A stretch of 64,000 nucleotides of DNA, taken from Plantactinospora mayteni (GTDB taxonomy: Bacteria; Actinomycetota; Actinomycetes; Mycobacteriales; Micromonosporaceae). Location of the stretch: contig NZ_BONX01000035.1 in the NCBI RefSeq assembly GCF_016862935.1, positions 62,001 to 126,000 of the forward strand, written 5' to 3'. A program made the position numbers and the translations under genes. The first letter of the stretch is position 1; every line of letters begins with the position of its first letter. A model generated the notes under the pieces. The model searched no databases. It was not told the DNA's origin and saw only the letters and a list, made by a program, of their open reading frames with translations. Shown here in pieces: positions 1-8,946 of this stretch.

Positions 1-570
1 CTGACCGGTCCGATGCGGGACCGGTTCGGCTTCGTCGCGCACCTCGACTTCTACTCCCCGGACGAGCTGGACGTGCTGATCCAGCGGTCGGCGCGGATCC
101 TGGGGGTGCCGAGCACCGAGGGCGGTTCGGCGGAGATCGCCGGCCGGTCCCGGGGTACGCCCCGGATCGCCAACCGGCTGCTCCGCCGGGTACGCGACTT
201 CGCCGAGGTCCGGGCGGACGGGACGGTGACCCGGGAGACCGCCCAGGCGGCGCTGCGGGTCTACGACGTGGACGAACTGGGGCTGGACCGGCTGGACCGG
301 GCGGTGCTGACCGCGCTGGTCGACTCGTTCCGGGGCGGCCCGGTGGGCCTGTCGACCCTGGCGGTGGCGGTGGGGGAGCAGCCGGACACCGTCGAGGAGG
401 TCTGCGAGCCCTTCCTGGTCCGGGCCGGTCTGCTGGCCCGTACCCCCAGGGGGCGGGTGGCCACCGAGGCCGGCTGGCGGCATTTGGGGCGCACACCGCC
501 AAATGGTACATTTGGTGCGAGCGGGCCCGCGGTGCCCGACCTCTTCTCCGCGGGGTCCCAGGAGGTGTGA
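1..570 (+). CDS. ruvB: Holliday junction branch-migration helicase RuvB, C-terminal part (5' end outside window)
   Basis: The reading frame is open from base 1, so the N-terminal Walker motifs lie upstream of the window. What remains is the end of the AAA+ lid and the winged-helix DNA-binding domain. The sensor-2 stretch [19 protein letters not shown] carries the arginine that contacts ATP in RuvB. The C-terminal segment ([10 protein letters not shown], then [13 protein letters not shown]) is the winged helix that grips the junction arms. RuvB drives branch migration with RuvA during recombinational repair. Its place directly upstream of yajC-secD-secF matches the usual actinobacterial order. 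The protein ends in a short Pro/Gly/Ser tail. Identification is firm; only completeness is limited by the window edge. Confidence 0.97.
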   Translation: MTGPMRDRFGFVAHLDFYSPDELDVLIQRSARILGVPSTEGGSAEIAGRSRGTPRIANRLLRRVRDFAEVRADGTVTRETAQAALRVYDVDELGLDRLDRAVLTALVDSFRGGPVGLSTLAVAVGEQPDTVEEVCEPFLVRAGLLARTPRGRVATEAGWRHLGRTPPNGTFGASGPAVPDLFSAGSQEV

Positions 571-706
571 TCCGTTCGTGATCCGTGCCGCATTCGGCGT
601 TCTCAGGTGCAGGGACTAGACTCGCCGCGGTTTGTACAGGACGTGAGTTCCTGCCTCCGCTCCGGCATGCTCGTGCCGCGACGAGGCCGATGGGAAGGTC
701 ATAACA

Positions 707-1042
707 GTGCCTTTGGCAGCAACGAGCGGCGGTGGAGCCGGGAGTTTCATGCCGCTCCTCATGATTGTCCTGCTCTTCGTCGTCATGTATTTCATGATGA
801 TCCGGCCGCAGCAGAAGCGGCGCCGCGAGGCCGAGCAGATGCAGTCCTCGATCGGCCCCGGCGACGAGGTGGTCACCATCGGCGGGCTCTACGGCACCGT
901 CACCAGCGTGGACGACGAGACCATGATGCTCGAGGTGGCGCCCGGCGTGCAGACGCGGTACGCGCGGCCGGCGATCGCCCGGGTCGTCAAGAACGCGGAG
1001 CGGGTCGAGTCGGTGCCGGAAGAGGTCGACGCGAAGGAATGA
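707..1042 (+). CDS. yajC: Preprotein translocase subunit YajC
   Basis: A 111-residue protein with one N-terminal membrane helix (about residues 14-32) followed by the family signature MIRPQQKRRREAEQM. A small SH3-like cytoplasmic domain follows (GDEVVTIGGLYGTV). YajC associates with SecDF and supports protein export. The start is a GTG preceded by a GGGAAGG-type ribosome site; no ATG in frame fits better. The next gene is secD after about 155 bp, the standard arrangement. The C-terminus is acidic (EEVDAKE), as in other actinobacterial YajC proteins. Confidence 0.96.
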   Translation: MPLAATSGGGAGSFMPLLMIVLLFVVMYFMMIRPQQKRRREAEQMQSSIGPGDEVVTIGGLYGTVTSVDDETMMLEVAPGVQTRYARPAIARVVKNAERVESVPEEVDAKE

Positions 1043-1198
1043 CCCACCCGCCTGACGGGGCAGGTTTGGCATCGAAGATAATAGATCGACGGGCCGGTGG
1101 GACCCCCACCGGTGCGGTACGCATGTCGCCGGACTCCGCCGGCGTCCGACCCGCCGCCCACCACTAGCGGCCGAACCGCGCAGGGAGACAGGACAGCC

Positions 1199-3136
1199 GT
1201 GGCACCACCTCAGGGACAGATGCGACCCGGGCGGCAGCTGGCCGTACTCGGGTTGATCTTCACCGTCCTCTACCTTCTGGTGTTCTTCGCCGCCGGGGCC
1301 AAGGGCAGCTGGATGGACCGGCTTGAGCCGAAGCTCGGCCTGGATCTCATCGGCGGCACCCGGATGACCCTGGAGGCGGCCACCGAGGCCGGCCAGGCGC
1401 CCCCTGCCAGCTCCCTGGAGGAGGCCCGGCAGATCATCCAGGCCCGGGTGGACGGCCGCGGCGTCGCCGAGGCGGAGGTGGTCACCGAGGGCAACCGCAA
1501 CATCGTGATCTCCGTGCCGGGCCAGAACGCCGACCTCAACGACGTCGGCACCCCGGCCGAGCTGCGGTTCCGCAAGGTGCTCAAGACCGTCGACGGTGGC
1601 GGCCCGGTCAACGCCGCACCGTCGCCCGGTGCGTCGGCCAGCCCGGCCCCGTCCGGCAGCCCCACTCCCGACGGCAGCGCCGGCCCGTCCGGCAGCCCGT
1701 CTCCGGCCGTGACCTCGTCGCCGGGTGCCGGTGCCGGTGGCGGTCAGGGTGGCGGTGCCCCGGCCCCAACGCCAACGCCAACGCCAACGCCCACGCCGAG
1801 TGGCAGCGCCTCGCCGGCACCGAGCGCCTCGGCCAGCGCCGCCCCGGCGGCTCCGGCCGACCAGACCCTGGCGGAGCAGCGCGCGGCGGTGGAGCAGAAG
1901 GTCGGCGCCGGGGCATGGGCCGCCGCCACCGCGCTCCAGGCACCGGCCGACTACAGCGCGGACCCGGCGCTCGCCGAGAAGCTCAAGCCGTTCGCCGACC
2001 TGACCCCGCAGGAGATCCGGGTCCTGCCGGCGAGTGTGCAGTTCAACGTCCCGACCATCACCTGCGAGAAACTCGACCAGCGGGCGCCCGGCTCGATCAA
2101 GGAGTCGAAGGAGCAGGTGGTCGCCTGCGAGGGTGGCCAGCAGAAGAACCTGCTGGACGTCGCCAAGGTGGAGGGCACCGACGTCGACAACGCCAGCGGG
2201 GTGCTCGACCAGACCACCAGCCAGTGGGTGGTGAGCCTGGACTTCACCGGCGACGGGCAGGGCAAGTGGACCAACCTGACCCGCGAGGCGTTCAACAACA
2301 CCGAGAGCCAGTGCGACCAGGCCGCCCTGGGTGACGAGGGCCGGTGCCGGGTCGCGGTGGTGATGGACAACCAGATCATCTCCGCGCCGGAGATCCAGGG
2401 TGTGCTGACCGGCGACTCCCAGATCACCGGCAGCTTCACCAACGCCTCCGCCAACGAGCTGGCCAGCCAGCTCCGCTACGGCGCCCTGCCGCTGACCTTC
2501 CAGCCGCAGGAGGCGCAGAACATCACCGCCACGCTCGGCACCGAGCACCTGCGGGCCGGCCTGCTGGCCGCCGGCATCGGCATGCTCCTGGTGATCATCT
2601 ACGCCTTCTTCTACTACCGGCTGCTCGGCTCGGTGATCTTCCTCAGCCTGGTCCTCTCCGGCATCCTGGTCTTCGGTGCGCTGGTGGTGCTCGGCCGGCA
2701 GATCGGCTTCACCCTGACCCTGGCCGGGATCGCCGGCTTCATCGTCTCGCTGGGTGTCGCCGCCGACTCCTTCGTCATCTACTTCGAACGTCTGAAAGAC
2801 GAGATCCGGGACGGCCGCAGCCCGCGTAGTGCGGTACCCCGCGCCTGGGCCCGGGCCCGGCGGACGATCATCTCGGCGAACGCCATCTCGATCATGGCCG
2901 CCGTGGTGCTCTACCTCGTCTCGGTCGGCACGGTGCAGGGCTTCGCCTTCGCGCTGGGCATGGCCACCATCCTCGACCTGGTGGTCGTCTTCCTGTTCCG
3001 GCATCCGATCATGACGATGTTCGCGCGTACTCCGGCGTTCCTGTCGCCGCGGGTCAGCGGGCTGGGTCGGGCGCTGCACACCCGGGACGACGACGAGGCG
3101 CCGACGACCGGCAAGACCCGCGTGAAGGAGGCCTGA
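1199..3136 (+). CDS. secD: Protein translocase subunit SecD with long Pro/Ser/Ala-rich insertion
   Basis: SecD is an RND-type membrane protein that uses the proton gradient to complete preprotein translocation, working with SecF. The start chosen is GTG at 1199, behind an AGGGAGA ribosome site; an upstream in-frame start would add an implausible Pro/Arg leader. The product is 645 residues: first membrane helix at about 13-33, the D1 motif GLDLIGGTRM, a large periplasmic domain, and five C-terminal helices with a GVAADSFVIYFERLKDEI motif. Residues about 135-225 form a low-complexity insertion containing a perfect (PT)n run. SecD is often longer in high-GC actinomycetes because of such insertions. 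The tga stop is followed after one base by the secF ATG, so translation is coupled. Confidence 0.96.
   Translation: MAPPQGQMRPGRQLAVLGLIFTVLYLLVFFAAGAKGSWMDRLEPKLGLDLIGGTRMTLEAATEAGQAPPASSLEEARQIIQARVDGRGVAEAEVVTEGNRNIVISVPGQNADLNDVGTPAELRFRKVLKTVDGGGPVNAAPSPGASASPAPSGSPTPDGSAGPSGSPSPAVTSSPGAGAGGGQGGGAPAPTPTPTPTPTPSGSASPAPSASASAAPAAPADQTLAEQRAAVEQKVGAGAWAAATALQAPADYSADPALAEKLKPFADLTPQEIRVLPASVQFNVPTITCEKLDQRAPGSIKESKEQVVACEGGQQKNLLDVAKVEGTDVDNASGVLDQTTSQWVVSLDFTGDGQGKWTNLTREAFNNTESQCDQAALGDEGRCRVAVVMDNQIISAPEIQGVLTGDSQITGSFTNASANELASQLRYGALPLTFQPQEAQNITATLGTEHLRAGLLAAGIGMLLVIIYAFFYYRLLGSVIFLSLVLSGILVFGALVVLGRQIGFTLTLAGIAGFIVSLGVAADSFVIYFERLKDEIRDGRSPRSAVPRAWARARRTIISANAISIMAAVVLYLVSVGTVQGFAFALGMATILDLVVVFLFRHPIMTMFARTPAFLSPRVSGLGRALHTRDDDEAPTTGKTRVKEA
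1766..1795 (+). repeat. 6-bp microsatellite inside secD (Pro-Thr repeat)
   Basis: Five tandem hexamers, four ccaacg and one cccacg, encode Pro-Thr dipeptides at about residues 189-199 of SecD. They lie in the middle of the disordered periplasmic insertion. The unit is a multiple of three, so copy-number change keeps the frame. Confidence 0.9.
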
Positions 3137-3137
3137 G

Positions 3138-4364
3138 ATGAGCAGGAGTGGGCTCGCCAGCCGCTTGTACCGCGGCGAAGCCGGTCTCGAGATCATCCCC
3201 CGCCGCAAGCTGTGGTTCGGCGTCTGCGGTGGGCTGGTCCTGCTGACCGTGCTGAGCTTCGTGATCCAGGGCTTCGCCCTCGGCATCGAGTTCAAGGGCG
3301 GCAACGAGTTCCAGGTGCCGACCTCGGTCGGCACCATGGAGCGGGCCGAGGCGGCGGTGCACAACGCGCTCGCCGACGAGTCGACGCCGGACGGGCCGGC
3401 CGAGCTGGTCTCCAGCCAGCAGGTCGGCGAGAGGACCTACCTGTTCCGGACCTCGCCGCTCGACCAGCAGCAGGCCACCGACGTACGGACGGCAGTCGCC
3501 GAGGAGTTGGGCATCGCGCCCAACGCCATCAGCGACAACCGGGTCAGCGCGGCCTGGGGTGCCCAGATCACCCAGCGGGCGCTGATCGGTCTGGTGATCT
3601 TCCTCGTGCTGGTCACCGGCTACCTGGTGCTCCGCTTCGAGCTGCGGATGGCGATCGCGGCGGTCTCCGGGCTCGCCCTCGACCTGCTGCTCACCGCCGG
3701 CATCTACTCGGCGGTCGGCTTCGAGGTGACCCCGTCGACCGTCGTCGGCTTCCTCACCATCCTCGGTTTCGCGCTCTACGACACCGTCGTGGTCTTCGAC
3801 AAGATCCAGGAGAACACCCGGGGCATCACCGGCGGCAGCGGCCAGACGTACGCCGAGGCGGCCAACCTGGCCCTGAACCAGACGCTGATGCGGTCGATCA
3901 ACACCTCGGTGGTCGCCCTGCTGCCGGTCGGTGGCCTGCTCTTCATCGGTGCCGGGCTGCTCGGCGCCGGCACGCTGAAGGACCTCGGCCTGGTGCTCTT
4001 CGTCGGTATGGGCGCCGCGTTCTTCTCGTCGATCTTCTTCTCCACGCCGGTGCTGGTGTCGCTGAAGGAGCGGGAGCCGCGGATCCGGCAGCACACCCAG
4101 CGGGTGCTCACCCGCCGGGCCGGCGGTGGCCGGGACGGCTCCGCCACCCGCCGCCCGGCCCGGCAGCCGGGCCAGGCCCGGCCGGCCGCCGAGACGCCGG
4201 CCGACGACGAGCCGGCGGCCGAGGAGGCGACGGTGCCGGCCGCCGAGGCGACCGCGCTGGCCGGGGCCGCGCCGAAGGTCGGCTCCCGGCCGACGGGCAA
4301 GCGGTCCGGTGGCGCCCGGGGCGGTCGCTCCGGCGGCAACCGGCCCGGTGGCAAGCGGCGCTGA
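3138..4364 (+). CDS. secF: Protein translocase subunit SecF
   Basis: SecF pairs with SecD. The 408-residue protein begins with a basic cytoplasmic stretch (IIPRRKLWFG), a first membrane helix, and the SecF hallmark LGIEFKGGNEFQV. Five more helices follow, including the conserved FLTILGFALYDTVVVFDKI segment of the proton pathway. The ATG lies one base after the secD stop. The C-terminal 80 residues are Ala/Arg/Gly-rich and probably disordered in the cytoplasm (ending GGNRPGGKRR), a tail seen in many actinobacterial SecF proteins. A strong hairpin follows the stop codon. Confidence 0.96.
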   Translation: MSRSGLASRLYRGEAGLEIIPRRKLWFGVCGGLVLLTVLSFVIQGFALGIEFKGGNEFQVPTSVGTMERAEAAVHNALADESTPDGPAELVSSQQVGERTYLFRTSPLDQQQATDVRTAVAEELGIAPNAISDNRVSAAWGAQITQRALIGLVIFLVLVTGYLVLRFELRMAIAAVSGLALDLLLTAGIYSAVGFEVTPSTVVGFLTILGFALYDTVVVFDKIQENTRGITGGSGQTYAEAANLALNQTLMRSINTSVVALLPVGGLLFIGAGLLGAGTLKDLGLVLFVGMGAAFFSSIFFSTPVLVSLKEREPRIRQHTQRVLTRRAGGGRDGSATRRPARQPGQARPAAETPADDEPAAEEATVPAAEATALAGAAPKVGSRPTGKRSGGARGGRSGGNRPGGKRR

Positions 4365-4384
4365 GCCGGACGAACGGAACAGAA

Positions 4385-4425
4385 GGCGCCCGACGCGCCG
4401 CCCAGGCGGCGGGTCGGGCGCCTTT
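4385..4425 (+). terminator. Hairpin between secF and apt
   Basis: The arms GGCGCCCGAC (4385-4394) and GTCGGGCGCC (4413-4422) pair perfectly, with inner GCCGCC/GGCGGC pairing, and are followed by TTT. It looks like an intrinsic terminator for the sec operon. It ends only 19 bases before the apt start, which leaves no room for a separate apt promoter downstream of it. Confidence 0.7.
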
Positions 4426-4443
4426 GCCCGGAAAGGACGAAGT

Positions 4444-5007
4444 GTGACGGAGACCCCGACCGAGGTACGCGGCGACAGCGGCCCGGTCACCGCCCAGTTG
4501 GTGGCCAGCCGGGTACTGGACGTGCCCGACTTCCCGAAACCCGGCATCGTGTTCAAGGACCTGATGCCGTTGTTCGCCGACGGTGCCGCCTTCCGGGAAG
4601 TGATCGACGACATCGTCGACCACCACGGCCGGGACTCGTTCGACGTGGTGGTCGGGATCGAGGCGCGCGGCTTCGTGGTGGCCGCCGCGATCGCGTACGC
4701 CACCGGGGTCGGGGTGGTGCCGGTACGCAAGGCCGGCAAGCTGCCCCGAGCCGCGTACGCCGCCTCGTACGCCCTGGAGTACGGCGAGGCCACCCTGGAG
4801 GTGCACCAGGACGCGTTCACGGCCGGACACCGGGTCCTGGTGGTCGACGACGTACTCGCCACCGGTGGGACGGCGCAGGCCACCCTGGATCTGGTCGAGC
4901 GGGCCGGCGGCACGGTGGCCGGGTTCAGCGTGCTGCTGGAGCTGAGCTTCCTGAACGGCCGTGACCGACTGGCGCCTCGGGCGGTTCATGCCCTGTTGAC
5001 CGTTTAG
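4444..5007 (+). CDS. apt: Adenine phosphoribosyltransferase
   Basis: The enzyme makes AMP from adenine and PRPP (purine salvage). The product is 187 residues, the usual length. The PRPP-binding motif is VLVVDDVLATGGTA, and the adenine/hood region is DVPDFPKPGIVFKDLMPLF. The start is GTG at 4444 behind GAAAGGA; an upstream in-frame extension overlaps secF and the hairpin and is Pro/Arg-rich nonsense. The order secF-apt-rel is conserved in actinobacteria and links purine pools to (p)ppGpp metabolism. Confidence 0.95.
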   Translation: MTETPTEVRGDSGPVTAQLVASRVLDVPDFPKPGIVFKDLMPLFADGAAFREVIDDIVDHHGRDSFDVVVGIEARGFVVAAAIAYATGVGVVPVRKAGKLPRAAYAASYALEYGEATLEVHQDAFTAGHRVLVVDDVLATGGTAQATLDLVERAGGTVAGFSVLLELSFLNGRDRLAPRAVHALLTV

Positions 5008-5177
5008 TCCCCGGTGGCCGCCTCGACCGCTCCGTACGTCCGGAGGACGGTCACCAGGCGGTCCGGGCGGGTACGATTGCCATTCGTGGCCGGCCCGGGT
5101 GACAAGCCCGTGACTGGCGCAGCACCGGGTCGACCGGCTACGGTCGGGGCATTCCCGGCGAAGTGTTGAGGAGGCCG

Positions 5178-7934
5178 GTGTCTTCCGATGTCGCCCCTCC
5201 GGCGGAGGGCATGGTGCATCCCACCAACGAGGCTGATACTCCTGCCGACGTCACGACCGGCGCCGGTGGTGCCCAGCCTCCGGCCAACGGGTCCGTCCGG
5301 CCCGGCGGGCTCGCCGAGCCCGCGAAGCCGGCGGCTGCCGCCGAGCAACCCCAGACCGGTTCCGCGCCGGCCGGCGAGCCGCCCCGACCGCTCGGCCCGG
5401 CTCAGTCGGCCGCCGACAGTCAGGCCGCTGGCGTCGCGGTTCCGTCGCCCGGCACCGCGACCGCCCCGCCCCCCGGCGGCCCGGCCGCTCCGGCTGTCGA
5501 TGGCGGCGTTCCGGCCACTCCCGTCGTCGACGGCGGCGTTCTGGCCACTCCCGTCGTCGACGGCGGGGTTCCGGCCGTGCCGGCGGGCATCGGCGCCACC
5601 GTGGGCACCGGAGTGGCCGGCGAGTTCGCCGGGATGGCGGGCGGGGTTCCGCAGCCGCCCCCGACGAGCTTCGCCCTGGCCAACGCACCCACCGGGCGCC
5701 GGGTCCGGGCCCGGCTGGCCCGGTTCAACGCGCCCTGGCAGACCCCGCAGGTGAGCGAGGTGCTGGAGCCACTGATCGCGACACACCGCGCGGCCCACCC
5801 CAAGGCGGACGCGCGGCTGCTGCAACGCGCCTTCGACACGGCCGCCCGGTGGCACTCCGGGCAATACCGCAAGTCCGGCGACCCCTACATCACCCACCCG
5901 CTGGCGGTCGCCACCATCCTGGCCAACCTGGGGATGGACACCACCACCCTGGTCGCCGCGCTGCTGCACGACACGATCGAGGACACCGACTACGGGCTCG
6001 ACCAGATGCGCGCCGACTTCGGCGCCGAGGTCGCGCTGCTGGTCGACGGCGTCACCAAGCTGGACAAGGTCAAGCTGGGCGACGCGGCCAAGGCCGAGAC
6101 GATCCGCAAGATGGTCGTGGCGATGGCCAAGGACCCCCGGGTACTGGTGATCAAGCTGGCCGACCGGCTGCACAACATGCGTACCCTGACCTTCCTGCCG
6201 CCGGCCAAGCGGGAGCAGAAGGCCAAGGAGACGCTGGAGATCCTGGCGCCGCTGGCGCACCGGCTCGGTATGAACACCATCAAGTGGGAGCTGGAGGATC
6301 TGGCCTTCGCCAACCTCTTCCCGAAGCGCTACGAGGAGATCAACCGGCTGATCGGGGAGCACCAGCCGCAGCGTGAGGCGCTGCTCCGGCAGGTGACCCA
6401 GAAGGTGCAGGTCGACCTCCGCGCCGCCAAGATCAAGGCGGAGACCACCGGTCGGCCGAAGCACCTCTACTCGATCTACCAGAAGATGATCGTCCGGGGT
6501 CGGGACTTCAACGACATCTACGACCTGGTCGGGGTACGCATCCTGGTCGACACGGTGCGGGACTGCTACGCGGCCCTCGGTGTGATCCACGCGAACTGGC
6601 AGCCTGTGCCGGGCCGGTTCAAGGACTACATCGCGATGCCGAAGTTCAACATGTACCAATCGCTGCACACCACGGTCATCGGGCCGAGCGGCAAGCCGGT
6701 CGAGATGCAGATCCGGACCTATGCCATGCACCGTACGGCCGAGTTCGGCATCGCGGCGCACTGGAAATACAAGGAGAAGAAGGGCGAGACGGTCGTTGGC
6801 CCGCCGGCCCACATCGACGAGATGACGTGGCTGCGGCAGTTGCTGGACTGGCAGCGCGAGGCGGCCGACCCGAGCGAGTTCCTCGACGCGCTCCGCTTCG
6901 ACCTGTCCAGCCAGGAGGTCTACGTCTTCACCCCCAAGGGGGACGTGATCCCGCTGCCGACCGCCTCGACCCCGGTCGACTTCGCGTACGCGGTGCACAC
7001 CGAGGTCGGGCACAAGTGCATCGGCGCGCGGGTGAACGGCAAGCTGGTGCCGCTGGAGTCGACGCTCTCCAACGGCGACGTGATCGAGATCTTCACCTCG
7101 AAGTCCGACACCGCCGGCCCGACCCAGGACTGGCTGGGCTTCGTCAAGAGCCCCCGGGCGCGGACGAAGATCCGGCAGTACTTCAACAAGGAGCGCCGCG
7201 AGGAGGCGATCGAGGCCGGCAAGGACGCGATCGTCAAGGCGATGCGCAAGCAGGGCATGCCGTTGCAGCGGATGCTGAGCACGGACAACCTGATGACCAT
7301 CGCCCGCGACCTGCACCTGGCCGACGTCGCCTCGCTCTACGCGGCGGTCGGCGACAGCCAGGTCTCCGCCCAGTCCGTGGTGCAGAAGCTGATGGCCGGC
7401 TACGGCGGCGAGGAGGGGGCCGCCGAGGACCTCGCCGAGACCGCCGTCGCCACCCGCCCGCAGCGCCGGGGCAACAGCAACGACCCGGGCGTGGTGGTCC
7501 GGGGCGTCAGCGACGTCTGGATCAAGCTGGCCCGCTGCTGCACGCCGGTGCCGCCGGACACGGTCTTCGGGTTCGTGACCCGCTCCGGCGGGGTGAGCGT
7601 GCACCGGGACGACTGCGCGAACGCCGAGGAACTCAAGGTGCAGACCGAGCGCATCGTGGAGGTGAGCTGGCGGCTCACCTCGGCCTCGACGTTCCTGGTC
7701 GCGATCCAGGTCGAGGCGCTCGACCGGCACAAGCTGCTGGCGGACGTGACCCGGGTGCTCTCCGACGAGCGGGTCAACATCCTCTCCGCGACCGTGACCA
7801 CCACCCGGGACCGGGTGGCGGTCAGCCGGTTCAGCTTCGAGATGGCCGACCCCAAGCACCTGGGGCACCTGCTCGCCGCCGTACGCAAGGTGGATGGCGT
7901 CTTCGACGCCTACCGGGTGACCTCGGGCGCCTGA
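5178..7934 (+). CDS. relA: Bifunctional (p)ppGpp synthetase/hydrolase Rel
   Basis: A long RelA/SpoT-family protein of about 918 residues. In order: a disordered Pro/Ala/Gly-rich N-terminal extension (1-170); an HD hydrolase domain with the LLHDTIEDT motif intact (about 225-330); a synthetase domain with [12 protein letters not shown] (about 425) and the RFKD loop (about 480), the RxKD form typical of bifunctional enzymes; a TGS domain (from about 581); a Cys-containing region ([10 protein letters not shown], about 787); and a C-terminal ACT domain. Both activities should be present. Start choice is uncertain: GTG at 5178 has GAGGAGG only 3 bases upstream, and ATG at 5211 is an alternative. 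The N-terminal extension contains 30-bp tandem repeats. Confidence 0.95.
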   Translation: MSSDVAPPAEGMVHPTNEADTPADVTTGAGGAQPPANGSVRPGGLAEPAKPAAAAEQPQTGSAPAGEPPRPLGPAQSAADSQAAGVAVPSPGTATAPPPGGPAAPAVDGGVPATPVVDGGVLATPVVDGGVPAVPAGIGATVGTGVAGEFAGMAGGVPQPPPTSFALANAPTGRRVRARLARFNAPWQTPQVSEVLEPLIATHRAAHPKADARLLQRAFDTAARWHSGQYRKSGDPYITHPLAVATILANLGMDTTTLVAALLHDTIEDTDYGLDQMRADFGAEVALLVDGVTKLDKVKLGDAAKAETIRKMVVAMAKDPRVLVIKLADRLHNMRTLTFLPPAKREQKAKETLEILAPLAHRLGMNTIKWELEDLAFANLFPKRYEEINRLIGEHQPQREALLRQVTQKVQVDLRAAKIKAETTGRPKHLYSIYQKMIVRGRDFNDIYDLVGVRILVDTVRDCYAALGVIHANWQPVPGRFKDYIAMPKFNMYQSLHTTVIGPSGKPVEMQIRTYAMHRTAEFGIAAHWKYKEKKGETVVGPPAHIDEMTWLRQLLDWQREAADPSEFLDALRFDLSSQEVYVFTPKGDVIPLPTASTPVDFAYAVHTEVGHKCIGARVNGKLVPLESTLSNGDVIEIFTSKSDTAGPTQDWLGFVKSPRARTKIRQYFNKERREEAIEAGKDAIVKAMRKQGMPLQRMLSTDNLMTIARDLHLADVASLYAAVGDSQVSAQSVVQKLMAGYGGEEGAAEDLAETAVATRPQRRGNSNDPGVVVRGVSDVWIKLARCCTPVPPDTVFGFVTRSGGVSVHRDDCANAEELKVQTERIVEVSWRLTSASTFLVAIQVEALDRHKLLADVTRVLSDERVNILSATVTTTRDRVAVSRFSFEMADPKHLGHLLAAVRKVDGVFDAYRVTSGA
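5491..5580 (+). repeat. 30-bp tandem repeat in the rel N-terminal extension
   Basis: Three 30-bp units (5491, 5521, 5551) encode a ten-residue repeat of the form [10 protein letters not shown]. The second and third differ by only a few bases. They sit in the disordered leader of Rel, outside all catalytic domains. Confidence 0.9.
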
Positions 7935-7991
7935 GCCGCCCCGGGGACTCCTGGGGGTTCCCCGTCCACCGCTTCACCGAGCGCTACGACA

Positions 7992-8036
7992 ACGGCGCCG
8001 CGCCACCCCTGATCGGGGGCGGCACGGCGCCGTTTG
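7992..8036. terminator. Bidirectional hairpin between convergent rel and PPIase genes
   Basis: ACGGCGCCG (7992-8000) pairs with CGGCGCCGT (8025-8033), and inner CGCC/GGCG pairing extends the stem. TTT follows on the plus strand. The position between two convergent genes supports a shared terminator. Confidence 0.7.
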
Positions 8037-8054
8037 CCGACTACGTGTCCGAAC

Positions 8055-8882
8055 TCAGCCGACCGGGGCGCTCATGGTCAGCGACTTGATCTGGACTTCC
8101 TTCTTCGGGTGGCCGCCACCGGCCTGCTGCGCGAACGCGCCGTCGTCACCGGCCGCGCCGACCTGGGCGACCAGGTCCAGGCCGCCGGTGACGGTGCCGA
8201 GCACGGTGTACGAGGCGGGGAGCTGCGAGTCGCCGTACACGATGAAGAACTGGCTGCCGGTGCTGCCCGGCTGACCGGAGTTGGCCATCGCGATCACCCC
8301 GGCCGGGTACGGCGGCCGCTTGTCCGTCGGCAGGTTCTCCTCGGCGAACCGGTAGGCCGGCCCGCCGGTGCCGTCGGTCTCCTTCCACTTGTCGCCGGTG
8401 ACGCTCGGGTCGCCGCACTGGAGGACCTGGAGGCCCTGGGTGACCAACCGGTGGCACTTGGTGTTGTCGAAGAACTTCTTCTCGGCGAGGTGCGTGAAGC
8501 TGGCGGCGGTGCAGGGCACATCGCCGAGGTTGAGCTTGGCGGTGATCGGGCCGAGGCTGGTGTCGATGGTCATCGTCTGGCTGCCGGTGTTCTTCGCCGA
8601 GGTCGGCGGCAGCCCGACATCCTTGGTCGCCTCGTTGCGCTGCTCGGCCGGGATGTCGGTCCAGGCGCAGGTGGCCCCGCCTGCCTGGGTCGAGCTGTCC
8701 TGGTCGTCGCCGATGCTCATCACCAGCCACACCGTGCCGGCGACCACCAGCAGCAACGCCACCCCCGCGCCGATGCTGGCCTGCATTTGCCGGCGCTTGC
8801 GGGCGGCGGCGGCGCGCTCGGCCATCTCCCGTTCCAGCTTGGCCCGCGCCGCGGCGCGCTGCCGCTCTCTGGTGGACGTCAC
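8055..8882 (-). CDS. Membrane-anchored cyclophilin-type peptidyl-prolyl isomerase (downstream copy)
   Basis: A 275-residue protein: a basic, Ala-rich and probably helical cytoplasmic N-terminus (RERQRAAARAKLEREM), one membrane helix (ASIGAGVALLLVVAGTVW), then an extracytoplasmic cyclophilin domain. Cyclophilin motifs visible are FTHLAEKKFFDNTKCHRLV, YPAGVIAMANSG and GSTGSQFFIVYGDS. It should isomerise Xaa-Pro bonds in exported proteins. The start is GTG at 8882, with GGAGGAG upstream on this strand; a longer in-frame Arg-rich extension is rejected. It is the second gene of a two-gene unit with the paralogue ending at 8947. The family matches the PpiB next to rel in mycobacteria. Confidence 0.93.
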   Translation of the reverse strand: MTSTRERQRAAARAKLEREMAERAAAARKRRQMQASIGAGVALLLVVAGTVWLVMSIGDDQDSSTQAGGATCAWTDIPAEQRNEATKDVGLPPTSAKNTGSQTMTIDTSLGPITAKLNLGDVPCTAASFTHLAEKKFFDNTKCHRLVTQGLQVLQCGDPSVTGDKWKETDGTGGPAYRFAEENLPTDKRPPYPAGVIAMANSGQPGSTGSQFFIVYGDSQLPASYTVLGTVTGGLDLVAQVGAAGDDGAFAQQAGGGHPKKEVQIKSLTMSAPVG

Positions 8883-8946
8883 GGTGGCTCCTCCTGGACT
8901 ATGTGCAGCGCGGCCGGGTCCGCGGCTGGGCTGGTCTCTGCGGTTC

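Noticed and set aside
3054-4913. Long antisense frame across secF and apt
   Set aside because: It spans two real genes and the terminator and encodes only low-complexity sequence.
5004-7868. 954-residue open frame antisense to rel
   Set aside because: It mirrors rel codon for codon, is His/Arg/Gly-rich without any domain, and is a typical high-GC shadow frame.
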